A model generated the notes under the pieces. It saw nothing but the letters and a program-made list of their open reading frames with translations. It ran no database searches and was not told the DNA's origin. Shown piece by piece: positions 36,585-45,670 of a stretch of DNA of 64,000 bases; the stretch's first letter is position 1, and each line of letters starts with the position of its first letter. The position numbers and the translations under genes are program-made. Source of the stretch: an uncultured Algibacter sp. Lineage in GTDB: Bacteria > Bacteroidota > Bacteroidia > Flavobacteriales > Flavobacteriaceae. Location: positions 186,001 through 250,000 of the forward strand of contig CANMQH010000001.1 of the NCBI GenBank assembly GCA_947499935.1, in the 5' to 3' direction.

Positions 36585-39500
36585 TTGGAACACGAATTAC
36601 AACATATTACCATTAATAATTACACCACCGAAAGCGGTATACTTAATGCTGAAATAAAATTAAGTTATCAGGTTTTTGGAAAACCTATGGGGAGTGCGCC
36701 AGTTATTTTGGTAAATCATGCCTTAACTGGAAATAGTGATGTTGCAGGAAAAGATGGTTGGTGGAAAGATTTAATAGGTAACAACAAAGTTATTGATACT
36801 AATTTATACACCGTTTTAACATTTAATATTCCAGGTAATGGTTATGATGGTTTTATTATTGATAATTATAAGGATTTTGTAGCTAGAGACATTGCAAATT
36901 TATTTCTACAGGGCTTAAACGTATTAAAAATTGATACGTTATTTGCTGTAATTGGAGGGTCTTTAGGCGGTGGAATAGCTTGGGAAATGGCTGTGTTAAG
37001 TCCTGCGTTTACAGAGCATTTGGTTTTGGTGGCTACCGATTGGAAATCTACAGACTGGCTTATTGCTAATTGCCAGATACAAGAGCAATTTTTATTAAAT
37101 TCTAGACACCCTGTACATGATGCTAGAATGCATGCTATGTTGTGTTATAGAACTCCTGAGTCTTTTAAGGAACGTTTCCACCGTTCTAAAAATGATGATT
37201 TAGAGATTTTTAATGTAGAAAGTTGGTTGCTTCATCATGGCGAAAAATTACAAGAACGTTTCCAATTATCGGCTTATAAATTAATGAACCAATTGTTGAA
37301 AACAATAGACATAACTAAAGGCAGGGAAAATAATTTTAGTGTTCTAGATAATATTAAAGCTAATATTCATATTGTAGGCGTAGATTCAGATTTGTTTTTT
37401 ACAGCCGAAGAAAACAGGGAAACACAAAAGCAATTGGCATTAACGCACCCTAATGTTACCTATAACGAAATACATTCGGTACATGGGCATGATGCTTTTT
37501 TAATGGAATACGAACAACTAGAAAAAATAATAGAAGGCATTTTTGTGCCAGATTCTAAAAGAAAACGCATGAAAGTATTAAAATTTGGAGGGAAATCTTT
37601 AGCAAATGGAACGGGCTTAAATACAGTGCTTTCCATTATAGAAAGCAAAGTAAATGCTGGAGAGCGTATAAGTGTAGTCGTGTCTGCAAGAGGTAGCGCT
37701 ACAGACGATTTGGAGGTTATATTAGAAAAGGCTCTAAAAGGAGAGGATTATAACAATGATTTGGAAGCGTTTAAGGCTTACCAAACAAAACCGCTTAAAA
37801 CGGTAGATTTTTTAGCAGAGTTTTCTTTACTGGATAAGTTGTTTGAAGGTGTAAGTCTATTGGGGGATTATAGCAAAAAAACCAAGGATAATATTTTAGC
37901 TCAAGGCGAGTTGCTTTCGGTTAAATTAATTAGCAATATATTAAACGAACGTGGTATTAACGCCAAGTCTACAGATGCCCGAGAGTTAATAAAAACAGAT
38001 GAAGCCTTTGGTAATGCACAACCTATATCTAAAATATCAAAAGAGAGTACTCAAGCATATTTTAAAGAACATAAGGATACTGTAAATATTATTACTGGTT
38101 TTATAGCATCTAATTTAAAAAATGAAACGACAACATTAGGTAGAAACGGTAGTAATTATACAGCGGCTTTAATTGCAAATTTTTTAGATGCAGAAGAATT
38201 ACAAAATTATACCCATGTCAATGGTATTTATACAGCAAACCCGGATTTGGTAGCAGATGCTCAAAAAATTAGAGAACTTTCTTTTAGCGAAGCTAATGAG
38301 TTGGCAAATTTTGGAACATCGGTTTTACACGCTAAAACCATTATACCATTGGTTGAAAAAAATATTAGTTTACGTATTTTAAATACGTTTAATCCTGATG
38401 ACGAAGGTACCTTAATTACAGCAAGACCTAGTACTAAAGAAGTGACGTCTTTATCTGTTTTAGATAATGTGGCCCTTTTAAATTTAGAAGGTCGTGGGTT
38501 ATTGGGTAAAATAGGTGTAGATGCTAGAATATTTGGAGCCCTAAGTAAACATGGTATTAGCGTGAGTATAGTGTCTCAAGGGTCTTCGGAAAGGGGTATT
38601 GGTCTTATTATTAATGCAGAGCAAGCTACGCAGGCTGTAATTGCATTAGAGCGTGAGTTTGAAAGTGATTTTTATTCGCAAGATGTTAATAAAATAGATG
38701 TTATAGATGATGTTGCGGTAATTTCTATAGTTGGTATCGCATTGAGTTCATTTCATAAGCCATTTAATGCCCTTATAAAAAATCAAATTACACCATTGTT
38801 GTTTAATAACACGGTTACTGGTAAGAATGTAAGTTTAGTGGTTAAAAAAAATCAGCTTCATAAAGCTGTTAATGTTATTCATGGTGAGGTCTTTGGTATT
38901 TCTAAAAAAATAAACATAGCCATTTTTGGACATGGTGGTGTTGGAAGCGCATTAATCAATCAAATTTTAAAGTCTAAAGGCGATATTGAAAAACGAAAAG
39001 GCATTAATCTAAATGTTTTTGCTATTGCTAATTCGCGTAAACTTCTTTTAAATAAAAATGGTGTAGATACGTATTGGGAAAAAGCCATAGAATCAACATC
39101 GCAAACGAGTTCTATAGAAGATGTTATTGCTTTTGCTAATGCAAATCATTTAGAAAATTTAATAGCCGTAGATAATACAGCCAGTTCAATATTTTATGAA
39201 AATTATATACCGTTTATTGAAGCTGGTTTTGATTTAGTATCATCTAATAAAATAGCCAATACCATTTCTCACGAATTTTACAAAAATTTACGTCTACAAT
39301 TAAAAGAGCATAATAAACAGTATTTGTATGAAACTACGGTGGGCGCAGGTTTACCATTAATAGATACCATTAAATTATTACATGAGTCTGGAGAAAACAT
39401 TACAAGAATAAGAGGTGTTTTTTCTGGAACTTTAAGTTATTTGTTTAATAATTTTTCTGTTGAAGATAAACCGTTTAGTGAAATTATTAAAGAAACTGTT

Positions 39501-39983
39501 GATAAAGGCTTTACAGAACCAGACCCTCGCGAAGATTTTTCGGGAAATGATGTAGCTAGAAAATTATTAATTTTAGCTAGAGAATTAGATTTACAAAATG
39601 AATTTGAAGATGTCGCTGTTCAGAATTTAATACCAGAAGCTTATCAAAAGATTTCTGTGGAATCATTTTTAAAGCAATTAGATGTTTTAGATGATGAATT
39701 CCAGAAAATAAAAAGTGAACAAAAAGAATGCCATGTGTTGAGGTATGTGGGTGATTTGTCGGGAGATTTATCTCAAGATAAAGGTGTTTTGGAGGTTAAA
39801 TTAGTATCCATTCCAAATGATAGTACATTAGGACAAATAAAAGGGTCTGATGCTATTTTTGAAATATTTACCGAAAGTTATGGAGAGCAACCTATAGTAA
39901 TTCAAGGTGCAGGAGCTGGAGCAGAAGTAACGGCAAGAGGCGTTTTTGGAGATATATTGAGGTTGAGTAAACATATAAATTAA
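36585..39983 (+). CDS. Trifunctional fusion: MetX-like homoserine acyltransferase + aspartokinase + homoserine dehydrogenase
   Basis: 1132 residues in three parts. Residues 1-325 are an alpha/beta hydrolase of the homoserine O-acetyltransferase family: nucleophile Ser126 in GGSLGGG, Asp269 in DSDLFF, His302 in HGHDAFL. From about 329 comes a ThrA-like aspartokinase (LKFGGKSLANG, GRNGSNYTAAL, THVNGIYTANP), two ACT-like segments (about 625-780, with VSIVSQGSSERGIGL), then homoserine dehydrogenase (GHGGVGSALINQ, SSNKIANT, ETTVGAGLPLIDT, FSGTLSYLFNNFS). KFGGKS replaces the usual KFGGTS and THVNG the usual TDVDG, so kinase activity deserves testing. Start is TTG at 36585; no ATG fits. SAM-I control upstream. 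Confidence 0.93.
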   Translation: MEHELQHITINNYTTESGILNAEIKLSYQVFGKPMGSAPVILVNHALTGNSDVAGKDGWWKDLIGNNKVIDTNLYTVLTFNIPGNGYDGFIIDNYKDFVARDIANLFLQGLNVLKIDTLFAVIGGSLGGGIAWEMAVLSPAFTEHLVLVATDWKSTDWLIANCQIQEQFLLNSRHPVHDARMHAMLCYRTPESFKERFHRSKNDDLEIFNVESWLLHHGEKLQERFQLSAYKLMNQLLKTIDITKGRENNFSVLDNIKANIHIVGVDSDLFFTAEENRETQKQLALTHPNVTYNEIHSVHGHDAFLMEYEQLEKIIEGIFVPDSKRKRMKVLKFGGKSLANGTGLNTVLSIIESKVNAGERISVVVSARGSATDDLEVILEKALKGEDYNNDLEAFKAYQTKPLKTVDFLAEFSLLDKLFEGVSLLGDYSKKTKDNILAQGELLSVKLISNILNERGINAKSTDARELIKTDEAFGNAQPISKISKESTQAYFKEHKDTVNIITGFIASNLKNETTTLGRNGSNYTAALIANFLDAEELQNYTHVNGIYTANPDLVADAQKIRELSFSEANELANFGTSVLHAKTIIPLVEKNISLRILNTFNPDDEGTLITARPSTKEVTSLSVLDNVALLNLEGRGLLGKIGVDARIFGALSKHGISVSIVSQGSSERGIGLIINAEQATQAVIALEREFESDFYSQDVNKIDVIDDVAVISIVGIALSSFHKPFNALIKNQITPLLFNNTVTGKNVSLVVKKNQLHKAVNVIHGEVFGISKKINIAIFGHGGVGSALINQILKSKGDIEKRKGINLNVFAIANSRKLLLNKNGVDTYWEKAIESTSQTSSIEDVIAFANANHLENLIAVDNTASSIFYENYIPFIEAGFDLVSSNKIANTISHEFYKNLRLQLKEHNKQYLYETTVGAGLPLIDTIKLLHESGENITRIRGVFSGTLSYLFNNFSVEDKPFSEIIKETVDKGFTEPDPREDFSGNDVARKLLILARELDLQNEFEDVAVQNLIPEAYQKISVESFLKQLDVLDDEFQKIKSEQKECHVLRYVGDLSGDLSQDKGVLEVKLVSIPNDSTLGQIKGSDAIFEIFTESYGEQPIVIQGAGAGAEVTARGVFGDILRLSKHIN

Positions 39984-40011
39984 TTGGAAATAGTTTAAAC
40001 TAAATAGAGAA

Positions 40012-40476
40012 ATGAGAAAAATATTAATAGTAATTTTAATTGGAATTTTTTTATGCTCTTGTATTCCAATAAAAGAAGTAATCTCTGAAACTTATCAAAT
40101 AGATAACGCACTAAGTTTTAAAATACTTAAATACTCTGAGCCGCCATATAATGCTAGCTTTACTAGGAGTAATGATGCAAAATATGTGACAATAAAAATT
40201 ATAATGACCAATAATGATTCTAAGAATAAAGAGGTTAGTTTTGAAGAATTTTATATTTCAAATAATAGAGATGATATAAAAAACCCTTTATGGAAAGTTA
40301 ATAGAGGTGTTGAGTTAGCTGGAACTGTAAATAAAAGTGTTACGTTTGAGAGTTCTAAACCCAAAAAACTTTTTCTTTTTTTTTTAGCACCAAAAGATGA
40401 CGAAATAAAATATTTGTATTTTAATGGAAAAAGAATTGAATTAAACTTTGGAAAGACTAGGCAGTCGATGTTCTGA
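40012..40476 (+). CDS. Small lipoprotein, function unknown
   Basis: 154 residues, not recognised. Lipoprotein signal with lipobox FLCSC (Cys17). The mature region is beta-rich, including a conserved-looking hydrophobic stretch (KYVTIKIIMTNNDSKNKEVSFEEF), and resembles a small immunoglobulin-like or DUF4352-like extracellular domain. It lies 28 bases after the fusion gene but is unlikely to belong to methionine synthesis. Confidence 0.68.
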   Translation: MRKILIVILIGIFLCSCIPIKEVISETYQIDNALSFKILKYSEPPYNASFTRSNDAKYVTIKIIMTNNDSKNKEVSFEEFYISNNRDDIKNPLWKVNRGVELAGTVNKSVTFESSKPKKLFLFFLAPKDDEIKYLYFNGKRIELNFGKTRQSMF

Positions 40477-40620
40477 TACCTATTACTAAATCTGGATATA
40501 GATGATTTTTTTTTGTTACAAATTAATTTTAAAAACTCTTAAAGGTTTTAGTTTTAAATCAAAATTTATCTTCCAAAGTTTTTCTGTAAATTCTTAGTTG
40601 TAACAAAAAAGAATAAAAGA

Positions 40621-40640
40621 GTTTAGTTTTAAAACTAAAC
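40621..40640. repeat. Perfect 20-bp palindrome
   Basis: GTTTAGTTTTAAAACTAAAC, a perfect dyad in the leader of the sulfhydrylase gene. It resembles the core of repeat A in form (pyrimidine-T run, A run, mirror) but not in sequence. Confidence 0.6.
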
Positions 40641-40653
40641 CATAGTAAACAAA

Positions 40654-40706
40654 TGCATTAGTGGTTGCTGAGTAAAAATATAGCCCGGCATAGGGTGTGC
40701 CAGAAC
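40654..40706. repeat. Dispersed repeat C, diverged copy 3 (upstream of sulfhydrylase gene)
   Basis: TGCATTAGTGGTTGCTGAG aligns with CGCGTTAGGGATTGCAGAG of copy 2, followed by AGCCC in both. GGCATAGGGTGTGCC can fold. A further hairpin TACCT/AGGTA follows at about 40716-40735. I considered and dropped a riboswitch reading. Confidence 0.5.
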
Positions 40707-40762
40707 TTTAAGTGGATACCTCAATCTTTTTAGGTAAATGCTATAATAAAATGATTAAAACA

Positions 40763-41938
40763 ATGAAAGTGAATAAAAAAGAATTTGAAACCCTAGCAGT
40801 ACGAACGCAAATAGAAACGTCTCAATTTTCTGAACATTCTGTGCCATTATATCTAACATCAGGATTCGTTTTTGATGATGCCGAGGAAATGCGTGCATCG
40901 TTTGCCGAGGAAAAACAACGCGACCTTTATAGTCGTTATAGTAATCCTAACGTGAATGAGTTTACCGAAAAAGTATGCTTAATGGAGGGGGCAGAGGCTG
41001 GTTTTGCTTTTGCTAGTGGTATGGCTGCTGTATTTTCTACGTTTGCTACGTTACTCGATGCTGGCGATCATGTAGTATCTTGTAGTTCGGTATTTGGTGC
41101 TACACACGGTTTATTTACTAAGTATTTTCCAAAATGGAATATTGAATGTTCCTATTTTGGTATTAACGATGTAGAGCGTGTTGAGTCTTTAATACAGCCA
41201 AATACCAAATTTATCTATGCAGAGACCCCAACAAATCCTGGCGTTGATGTTTTAGACATGGCGTATTTAAGTGCCATTTGTAAAAAGCATAACATTTTAT
41301 TGGTTGTAGATAATTGTTTTGCGACGCCATATTTACAAAATCCTATAAAATTTGGGGCAGATTTGGTAATACATTCTGCGACCAAGCTAATGGATGGGCA
41401 AGGTCGTGTTTTGGGCGGTATAACGGTTGGGAAAAAGGAGCTTATTAGAGAGATATATTTGTTTTCTAGACTTACAGGTCCTGCCATGAGTGCTTTTAAT
41501 GCTTGGGTACTATCAAAATCTTTAGAGACGCTGGCAGTTAGAGTAGAGAAACATTGTGAAAATGCTTTAAAATTGGCTTTATTTTTAGAGGCGCATCCCA
41601 AGGTGAAATGGGTTAAATACCCGTTTTTAAAATCGCATCCAAAATATGAAATAGCTAAAAAACAGATGAAGCTAGGTGGAAATATTGTAGCTTTTGAGGT
41701 TGATGGCGGCATAGAGGCTGGAAAATCATTTTTAAACGCCATTAAAATGTGTTCACTATCTGCTAATTTAGGTGATACACGAACGATTGTTACACATCCT
41801 GCAAGTACAACACATGCTAAGGTAGAACAAGATGTTAAAACTGCTGCTGGTATTACAGATGGTATGGTGCGCTGTTCTGTTGGTTTAGAACATGTAGATG
41901 ATATTATACAAGATTTAGAACAAGCATTAAATAATTAA
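40763..41938 (+). CDS. metZ: O-acyl-homoserine sulfhydrylase (Cys/Met metabolism PLP enzyme)
   Basis: Makes homocysteine from O-acylhomoserine and sulfide, the step after the MetX domain. I start at ATG 40763 (391 residues, MKVNKKEFETLAVRTQ); ATG 40751 is also possible, while a GTG at 40712 reaches into non-coding leader. The fold is the cystathionine-gamma-synthase type: YSRYSNPN contacts PLP, and the PLP lysine lies in VIHSATKLMDGQGR. C-terminal TRTIVTHPASTTHAK binds substrate. The MetZ name follows the family (O-succinyl/acetyl-homoserine); cystathionine gamma-synthase is the main alternative. Confidence 0.88.
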   Translation: MKVNKKEFETLAVRTQIETSQFSEHSVPLYLTSGFVFDDAEEMRASFAEEKQRDLYSRYSNPNVNEFTEKVCLMEGAEAGFAFASGMAAVFSTFATLLDAGDHVVSCSSVFGATHGLFTKYFPKWNIECSYFGINDVERVESLIQPNTKFIYAETPTNPGVDVLDMAYLSAICKKHNILLVVDNCFATPYLQNPIKFGADLVIHSATKLMDGQGRVLGGITVGKKELIREIYLFSRLTGPAMSAFNAWVLSKSLETLAVRVEKHCENALKLALFLEAHPKVKWVKYPFLKSHPKYEIAKKQMKLGGNIVAFEVDGGIEAGKSFLNAIKMCSLSANLGDTRTIVTHPASTTHAKVEQDVKTAAGITDGMVRCSVGLEHVDDIIQDLEQALNN

Positions 41939-41942
41939 AATA

Positions 41943-42755
41943 ATGAGAATTTTTACGGTAGACTCATTTACAGATACCCCTTTTAGAGGAAACCCTGCAG
42001 CCGTGTGTGTATTAGAACAAGCATTTACAGATAAGGAATATATTGATATTGCCCAAGAAATGAATTTATCTGAAACCGCATTCGTGTATTTAGAAAATGG
42101 AGCTTATCAACTAAAATGGTTTACACCAATAAATGAAGTTGACCTTTGCGGTCATGCTACGCTTGCTACTGCAAAAATATTATTTGAAAAATACCCTTTA
42201 GATAGTGATACTATTAATTTTACCACAAGAAGCGGTGTGTTGTCAGTCTCTAAAGCGGGTAATAGGTTAGAAATGAATTTCCCCATTGGTAAACTAACTG
42301 TTTTTGAAGGACGTGATAAAATTTTAGAGGCATTTTTAAATGAAAAACCTTTGTCTGTTAATACCGATAAGGATTGGTGTATTATTGAGTTAGAAAATGA
42401 AGCTCTAGTAGCAAACTTTAAACCAGACTTAAATGTATTATTATCCCATGATAAAAAAGCATTTGTTATTACAGCTAAATCTGAAAGTGAAGATTATGAT
42501 TTTGTATCGCGCTTTTTTGGACCAGCTATAGGCATTGATGAAGATCCAGTAACTGGTTCTGCACATTGTTATTTGGCTAAGTATTGGAGCGAAAAATTAT
42601 CTAAAAATAAACTTACAGGTTATCAAGCATCTAAAAGAGGAGGTTATGTGGAGTGCGAATGCCTTGATGATGATAGGGTGCTATTAAGGGGTGATTGTGT
42701 TATTATGTCTGAAGTATTAATGGAATGGCGTAATCATGTAACTATCAATGTGTAA
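41943..42755 (+). CDS. PhzF family isomerase-like protein
   Basis: 270 residues of the PhzF/YHI9 family, diaminopimelate-epimerase fold. Catalytic Glu44 is in NLSETAFVYL. DLCGHATLATAKIL and GIDEDPVTGSAHCYLAKYW are the two other conserved blocks. It begins 4 bases after the sulfhydrylase stop, so it is translated with it. The substrate of most non-phenazine PhzF proteins is unknown; a link to methionine metabolism is only positional. Confidence 0.88.
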   Translation: MRIFTVDSFTDTPFRGNPAAVCVLEQAFTDKEYIDIAQEMNLSETAFVYLENGAYQLKWFTPINEVDLCGHATLATAKILFEKYPLDSDTINFTTRSGVLSVSKAGNRLEMNFPIGKLTVFEGRDKILEAFLNEKPLSVNTDKDWCIIELENEALVANFKPDLNVLLSHDKKAFVITAKSESEDYDFVSRFFGPAIGIDEDPVTGSAHCYLAKYWSEKLSKNKLTGYQASKRGGYVECECLDDDRVLLRGDCVIMSEVLMEWRNHVTINV

Positions 42756-42767
42756 TTCAGGTTAAAA

Positions 42768-42806
42768 TAAAAATCGCTTAGAAATAAGCTTCCAAGCGAT
42801 TTTTTA
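42768..42806. terminator. Bidirectional terminator between phzF-like gene and purH
   Basis: AAAATCGCTT (42770-42779) and AAGCGATTTT (42794-42803) pair around a 14-base loop, T run on the plus strand, A run on the minus side. Confidence 0.75.
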
Positions 42807-42841
42807 TAGTATTAAATTTTTGAATTGAGTTCTTATCTCAA

Positions 42842-44374
42842 TTAATGTTTAAAATGGCGTGTACCTGTCATAACCATAGCAACATTATTGTCATTACAGT
42901 AATCAATACTCAATTGGTCTTTTATAGAGCCTCCTGGTTGAATTACAGAAGTAATACCAGCATTTTTAGCAATCTCTACACAATCTGGAAAAGGAAAAAA
43001 CGCATCACTAGCCATAGCGGCACCTTGTAAATTAAATTTAAAAGATTGTGCTTTGTGTATGGCTTGTTCTAAGGCATCAACACGACTCGTTTGTCCAGTA
43101 CCACTGGCACATAATTGTTTGTTTTTTACCAAAACGATAGTATTCGATTTTGTATGCTTACAAATTTTAGAAGCAAACAATAAATCACTCACTTGAGCAT
43201 CAGTTGGGGCTGTATTTGTTACGTTTTTTAAATCTTCTGCTTGATCTGTAATCTCATTTCTATCTTGTACTAAAACACCGTTTAAACAACTTCTAACGTT
43301 TGTTTTTGGCATCTCTACATCATGGATTTTTAACAGAATTCTGTTCTTTTTGCCTTTTAATTTTTCTAATGCACTATCTGAGAAAGATGGAGCAATAACC
43401 ACCTCACAGAATAATTGATGTATTTCTTCTGCAGTAGCAACATCAATTTCTTTATTACTTATTAATACACCGCCAAAAGCAGAAACAGGGTCACCAGCTA
43501 AAGCATCAACATAGGCTTGGTGTAAGGTCTCACGTTGTGCTAATCCACAAGCGTTATTATGCTTTAGGATAGCAAACGTTGGAGCGTCATTTTTAAATTC
43601 TAACATTAAATTTACGGCTGCATCAACATCTAATAGGTTATTATAGCTTAATTCTTTGCCATGCAGTTTGGTAAACAATTCATCAAAACTTCCAAAGAAA
43701 AATCCTTTTTGGTGCGGATTTTCGCCATAACGCAACACTTTACCGTTAGTTTCGCTTATTTTTAATACGGTTTCTTCATTGTTTTGGTTGAAGTAATTAA
43801 AAATAGATGTATCGTAATGTGACGATACATTAAAGGCTTTACCTGCAAAACGTTTTCTGTCTTCTTCAGAAATAGAACCGTTGTTTTTAGAAATTAAATC
43901 TAAAAATTCTGAATAATCATCAACAGAAGATACACAAATAACATCTGCATAATTTTTAGCAGCTGCGCGTATTAAAGAAATACCACCTATGTCAATTTTT
44001 TCAATAATATCTTGATTGCTAGCTCCAGAAGCCACTGTTTTTTCAAACGGATATAAGTCAACAATTACAACATCAATTTGCGGAATGTTATATTCTTCCA
44101 ATTCTGTAACATCACCGTCGTGATTTTGTCTGTTTAAAATACCGCCAAAAACTTTTGGATGTAGCGTTTTAACACGTCCGCCTAATATAGATGGATAAGA
44201 TGTTACATCTTCTACAGCAACGACCTTTATTCCTAAATCGTTTATAAATTTTTCGGTACCGCCAGTAGAATAAATGGTTACACCTTGTTTATCTAACTCT
44301 TTAACAATAGGTTCTAAACCGTCTTTACTAAATACTGAAATTAATGCCGATTTAATGATTTTTTCGTTGCCCAT
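42842..44374 (-). CDS. purH: Bifunctional AICAR transformylase / IMP cyclohydrolase
   Basis: Last two steps of IMP synthesis. 510 residues. The N-terminal IMP cyclohydrolase domain is MGS-like (STGGTEKFINDLGI, GGRVKTLHPKVFGGIL, DVVIVDLYPFEKTV). The C-terminal AICAR transformylase domain includes LSYNNLLDVDAA, KHNNACGLA, and ASDAFFPFPDCVE with VIQPGGSIKDQ. Full-length and intact. It is monocistronic, converging with the plus-strand genes to its left. Confidence 0.96.
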   Translation of the reverse strand: MGNEKIIKSALISVFSKDGLEPIVKELDKQGVTIYSTGGTEKFINDLGIKVVAVEDVTSYPSILGGRVKTLHPKVFGGILNRQNHDGDVTELEEYNIPQIDVVIVDLYPFEKTVASGASNQDIIEKIDIGGISLIRAAAKNYADVICVSSVDDYSEFLDLISKNNGSISEEDRKRFAGKAFNVSSHYDTSIFNYFNQNNEETVLKISETNGKVLRYGENPHQKGFFFGSFDELFTKLHGKELSYNNLLDVDAAVNLMLEFKNDAPTFAILKHNNACGLAQRETLHQAYVDALAGDPVSAFGGVLISNKEIDVATAEEIHQLFCEVVIAPSFSDSALEKLKGKKNRILLKIHDVEMPKTNVRSCLNGVLVQDRNEITDQAEDLKNVTNTAPTDAQVSDLLFASKICKHTKSNTIVLVKNKQLCASGTGQTSRVDALEQAIHKAQSFKFNLQGAAMASDAFFPFPDCVEIAKNAGITSVIQPGGSIKDQLSIDYCNDNNVAMVMTGTRHFKH

Positions 44375-44575
44375 TACTGTGTTTTAAATTTAAAGCCCAT
44401 CGTTTGAAAATGAGTGTTTTATGTTTGTGAAATTGAATTTTAATATAAATTGAAATAAAGTGCAAAAGTAGTTATTTCATTGAAAAAATAAGCTTGGAAT
44501 ACTTAAAAAAGGGTGTGTTTTTTTAACTAAACCATGAAGTTGTTAACATTAAGGCACAGCCTATAAAATTATTAA

Positions 44576-45031
44576 TCAAATAATAGTTGCCACTTTCTCG
44601 CATATAGACTCCAAAAAGCGTTCGTCTGCTTCGGTAAATGGATCTATGGTATTAGAATCAATATCTATTTGCCCAATATTTTTTCCATCTACAAAAATAG
44701 GAACTACAATTTCTGCTTTAACCGTTATACTACAAGCTATATAATTGTTTTGTTCCTTAACATCTGGCACAACAAAGTTTTGGTTGCTAACAGCTACTTG
44801 TCCGCATATGCCTTTACCAAACGGAATGACTTTATGGTCTGTAGGTGCACCAACGTATGGACCTAATAGAAGTTCTTGCTTATTTCCATTTATAAAATAA
44901 AAGCCTACCCAATTGTAATACGTAATATGCTTTTCAAGTATTTGGCAAATGTTTAAAAGACGATCATCTACTGTTTTTTTTGTGTCAGAAACAATATGGT
45001 CAACCTCCTGTTTTAATTGTTCAAAATTCAT
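44576..45031 (-). CDS. GAF-domain protein related to free methionine-(R)-sulfoxide reductase
   Basis: A single GAF domain of 151 residues. It resembles fRMsr (MsrC), with FGKGICGQVAVSNQ (Cys76), YIACSITVKAEIVVPIF (Cys100, corresponding to the catalytic Cys) and GQIDIDSN. In E. coli fRMsr three cysteines are used; the first, which sits before the FGxGxCG block, is replaced here (GAPTDHKVIPFG). Two-cysteine turnover or loss of activity are both possible. Annotate cautiously as GAF-domain protein. It is alone between purH and xrtF. Confidence 0.82.
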   Translation of the reverse strand: MNFEQLKQEVDHIVSDTKKTVDDRLLNICQILEKHITYYNWVGFYFINGNKQELLLGPYVGAPTDHKVIPFGKGICGQVAVSNQNFVVPDVKEQNNYIACSITVKAEIVVPIFVDGKNIGQIDIDSNTIDPFTEADERFLESICEKVATII

Positions 45032-45118
45032 AACTCTAAAAGTTTTGGCAAAAGTATTTAAAAAGCTGTAATTTCGATATTCTCTTTTAGATAATTTAAC
45101 ACCCTAATTATTGCGTTT

Positions 45119-45670
45119 TTGAAAGCACTTTTTATAAAATATAAGCCCGTTATAAAATTCATATTTATTTTTTTGGTAGTATATGTAACCTTATCAGTGA
45201 TTTATAAGTTGTATTTACAGTATGCTGAGGGTTCTAGATTTTATCCAGATTACATCACAAATTTGGTGGCTAAACAAACAAGTGCATTGCTTAATGTTTT
45301 AGGGTATGAGGTTAAAGTATTACCTCATACAAATGAGCTTTCTATGAAAGTTATAGTTAATGGCGTCTATTTAGCTAGAGTTATAGAAGGCTGTAACGCT
45401 GTAAGTGTTATCATTTTATTTATGTCTTTTATAGCGGCTTTTTTTGCTAAATTAAAAAACACATTGCGCTATATGTTTTTTGGAAGTGTTTTAATTTATA
45501 TCGTTAATGTATTACGTATAGTTGTTTTAACTATGGGTTTATATCATTATCCTCAATATGGAGATGTGTTGCATGGTGTTGTTTTTCCGGCTATTATTTA
45601 CGGTATGGTATTTTTACTTTGGATATTGTGGGTAAATCGGTTTTCTAAATTAAAGAAAAAGGATGCATAA
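45119..45670 (+). CDS. xrtF: Exosortase family protein XrtF
   Basis: Integral membrane cysteine protease-like transpeptidase of the exosortase/archaeosortase family, thought to process C-terminal sorting signals on exported proteins. 183 residues with about five membrane segments. The catalytic triad is visible: Cys92 in VIEGCNAVSVI, Arg133 in IVNVLRIVVL and His152 in DVLHGVVFP. Translation begins at TTG 45119 (MKALFIKYKPV, matching relatives). It overlaps the next gene by 8 bases. Its target signal in flavobacteria is not established. Confidence 0.9.
   Translation: MKALFIKYKPVIKFIFIFLVVYVTLSVIYKLYLQYAEGSRFYPDYITNLVAKQTSALLNVLGYEVKVLPHTNELSMKVIVNGVYLARVIEGCNAVSVIILFMSFIAAFFAKLKNTLRYMFFGSVLIYIVNVLRIVVLTMGLYHYPQYGDVLHGVVFPAIIYGMVFLLWILWVNRFSKLKKKDA

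Noticed and set aside
40654-40750. Riboswitch (TPP- or SAM-like) upstream of the sulfhydrylase gene
   Set aside because: GCTGAG and GTGGATACC looked suggestive, but the rest of the consensus is missing, and the segment aligns better with repeat C.
40712-40762. GTG start for the sulfhydrylase
   Set aside because: The extra 17 residues fall in the hairpin-containing leader and do not resemble the family; ATG at 40763 (or 40751) fits.
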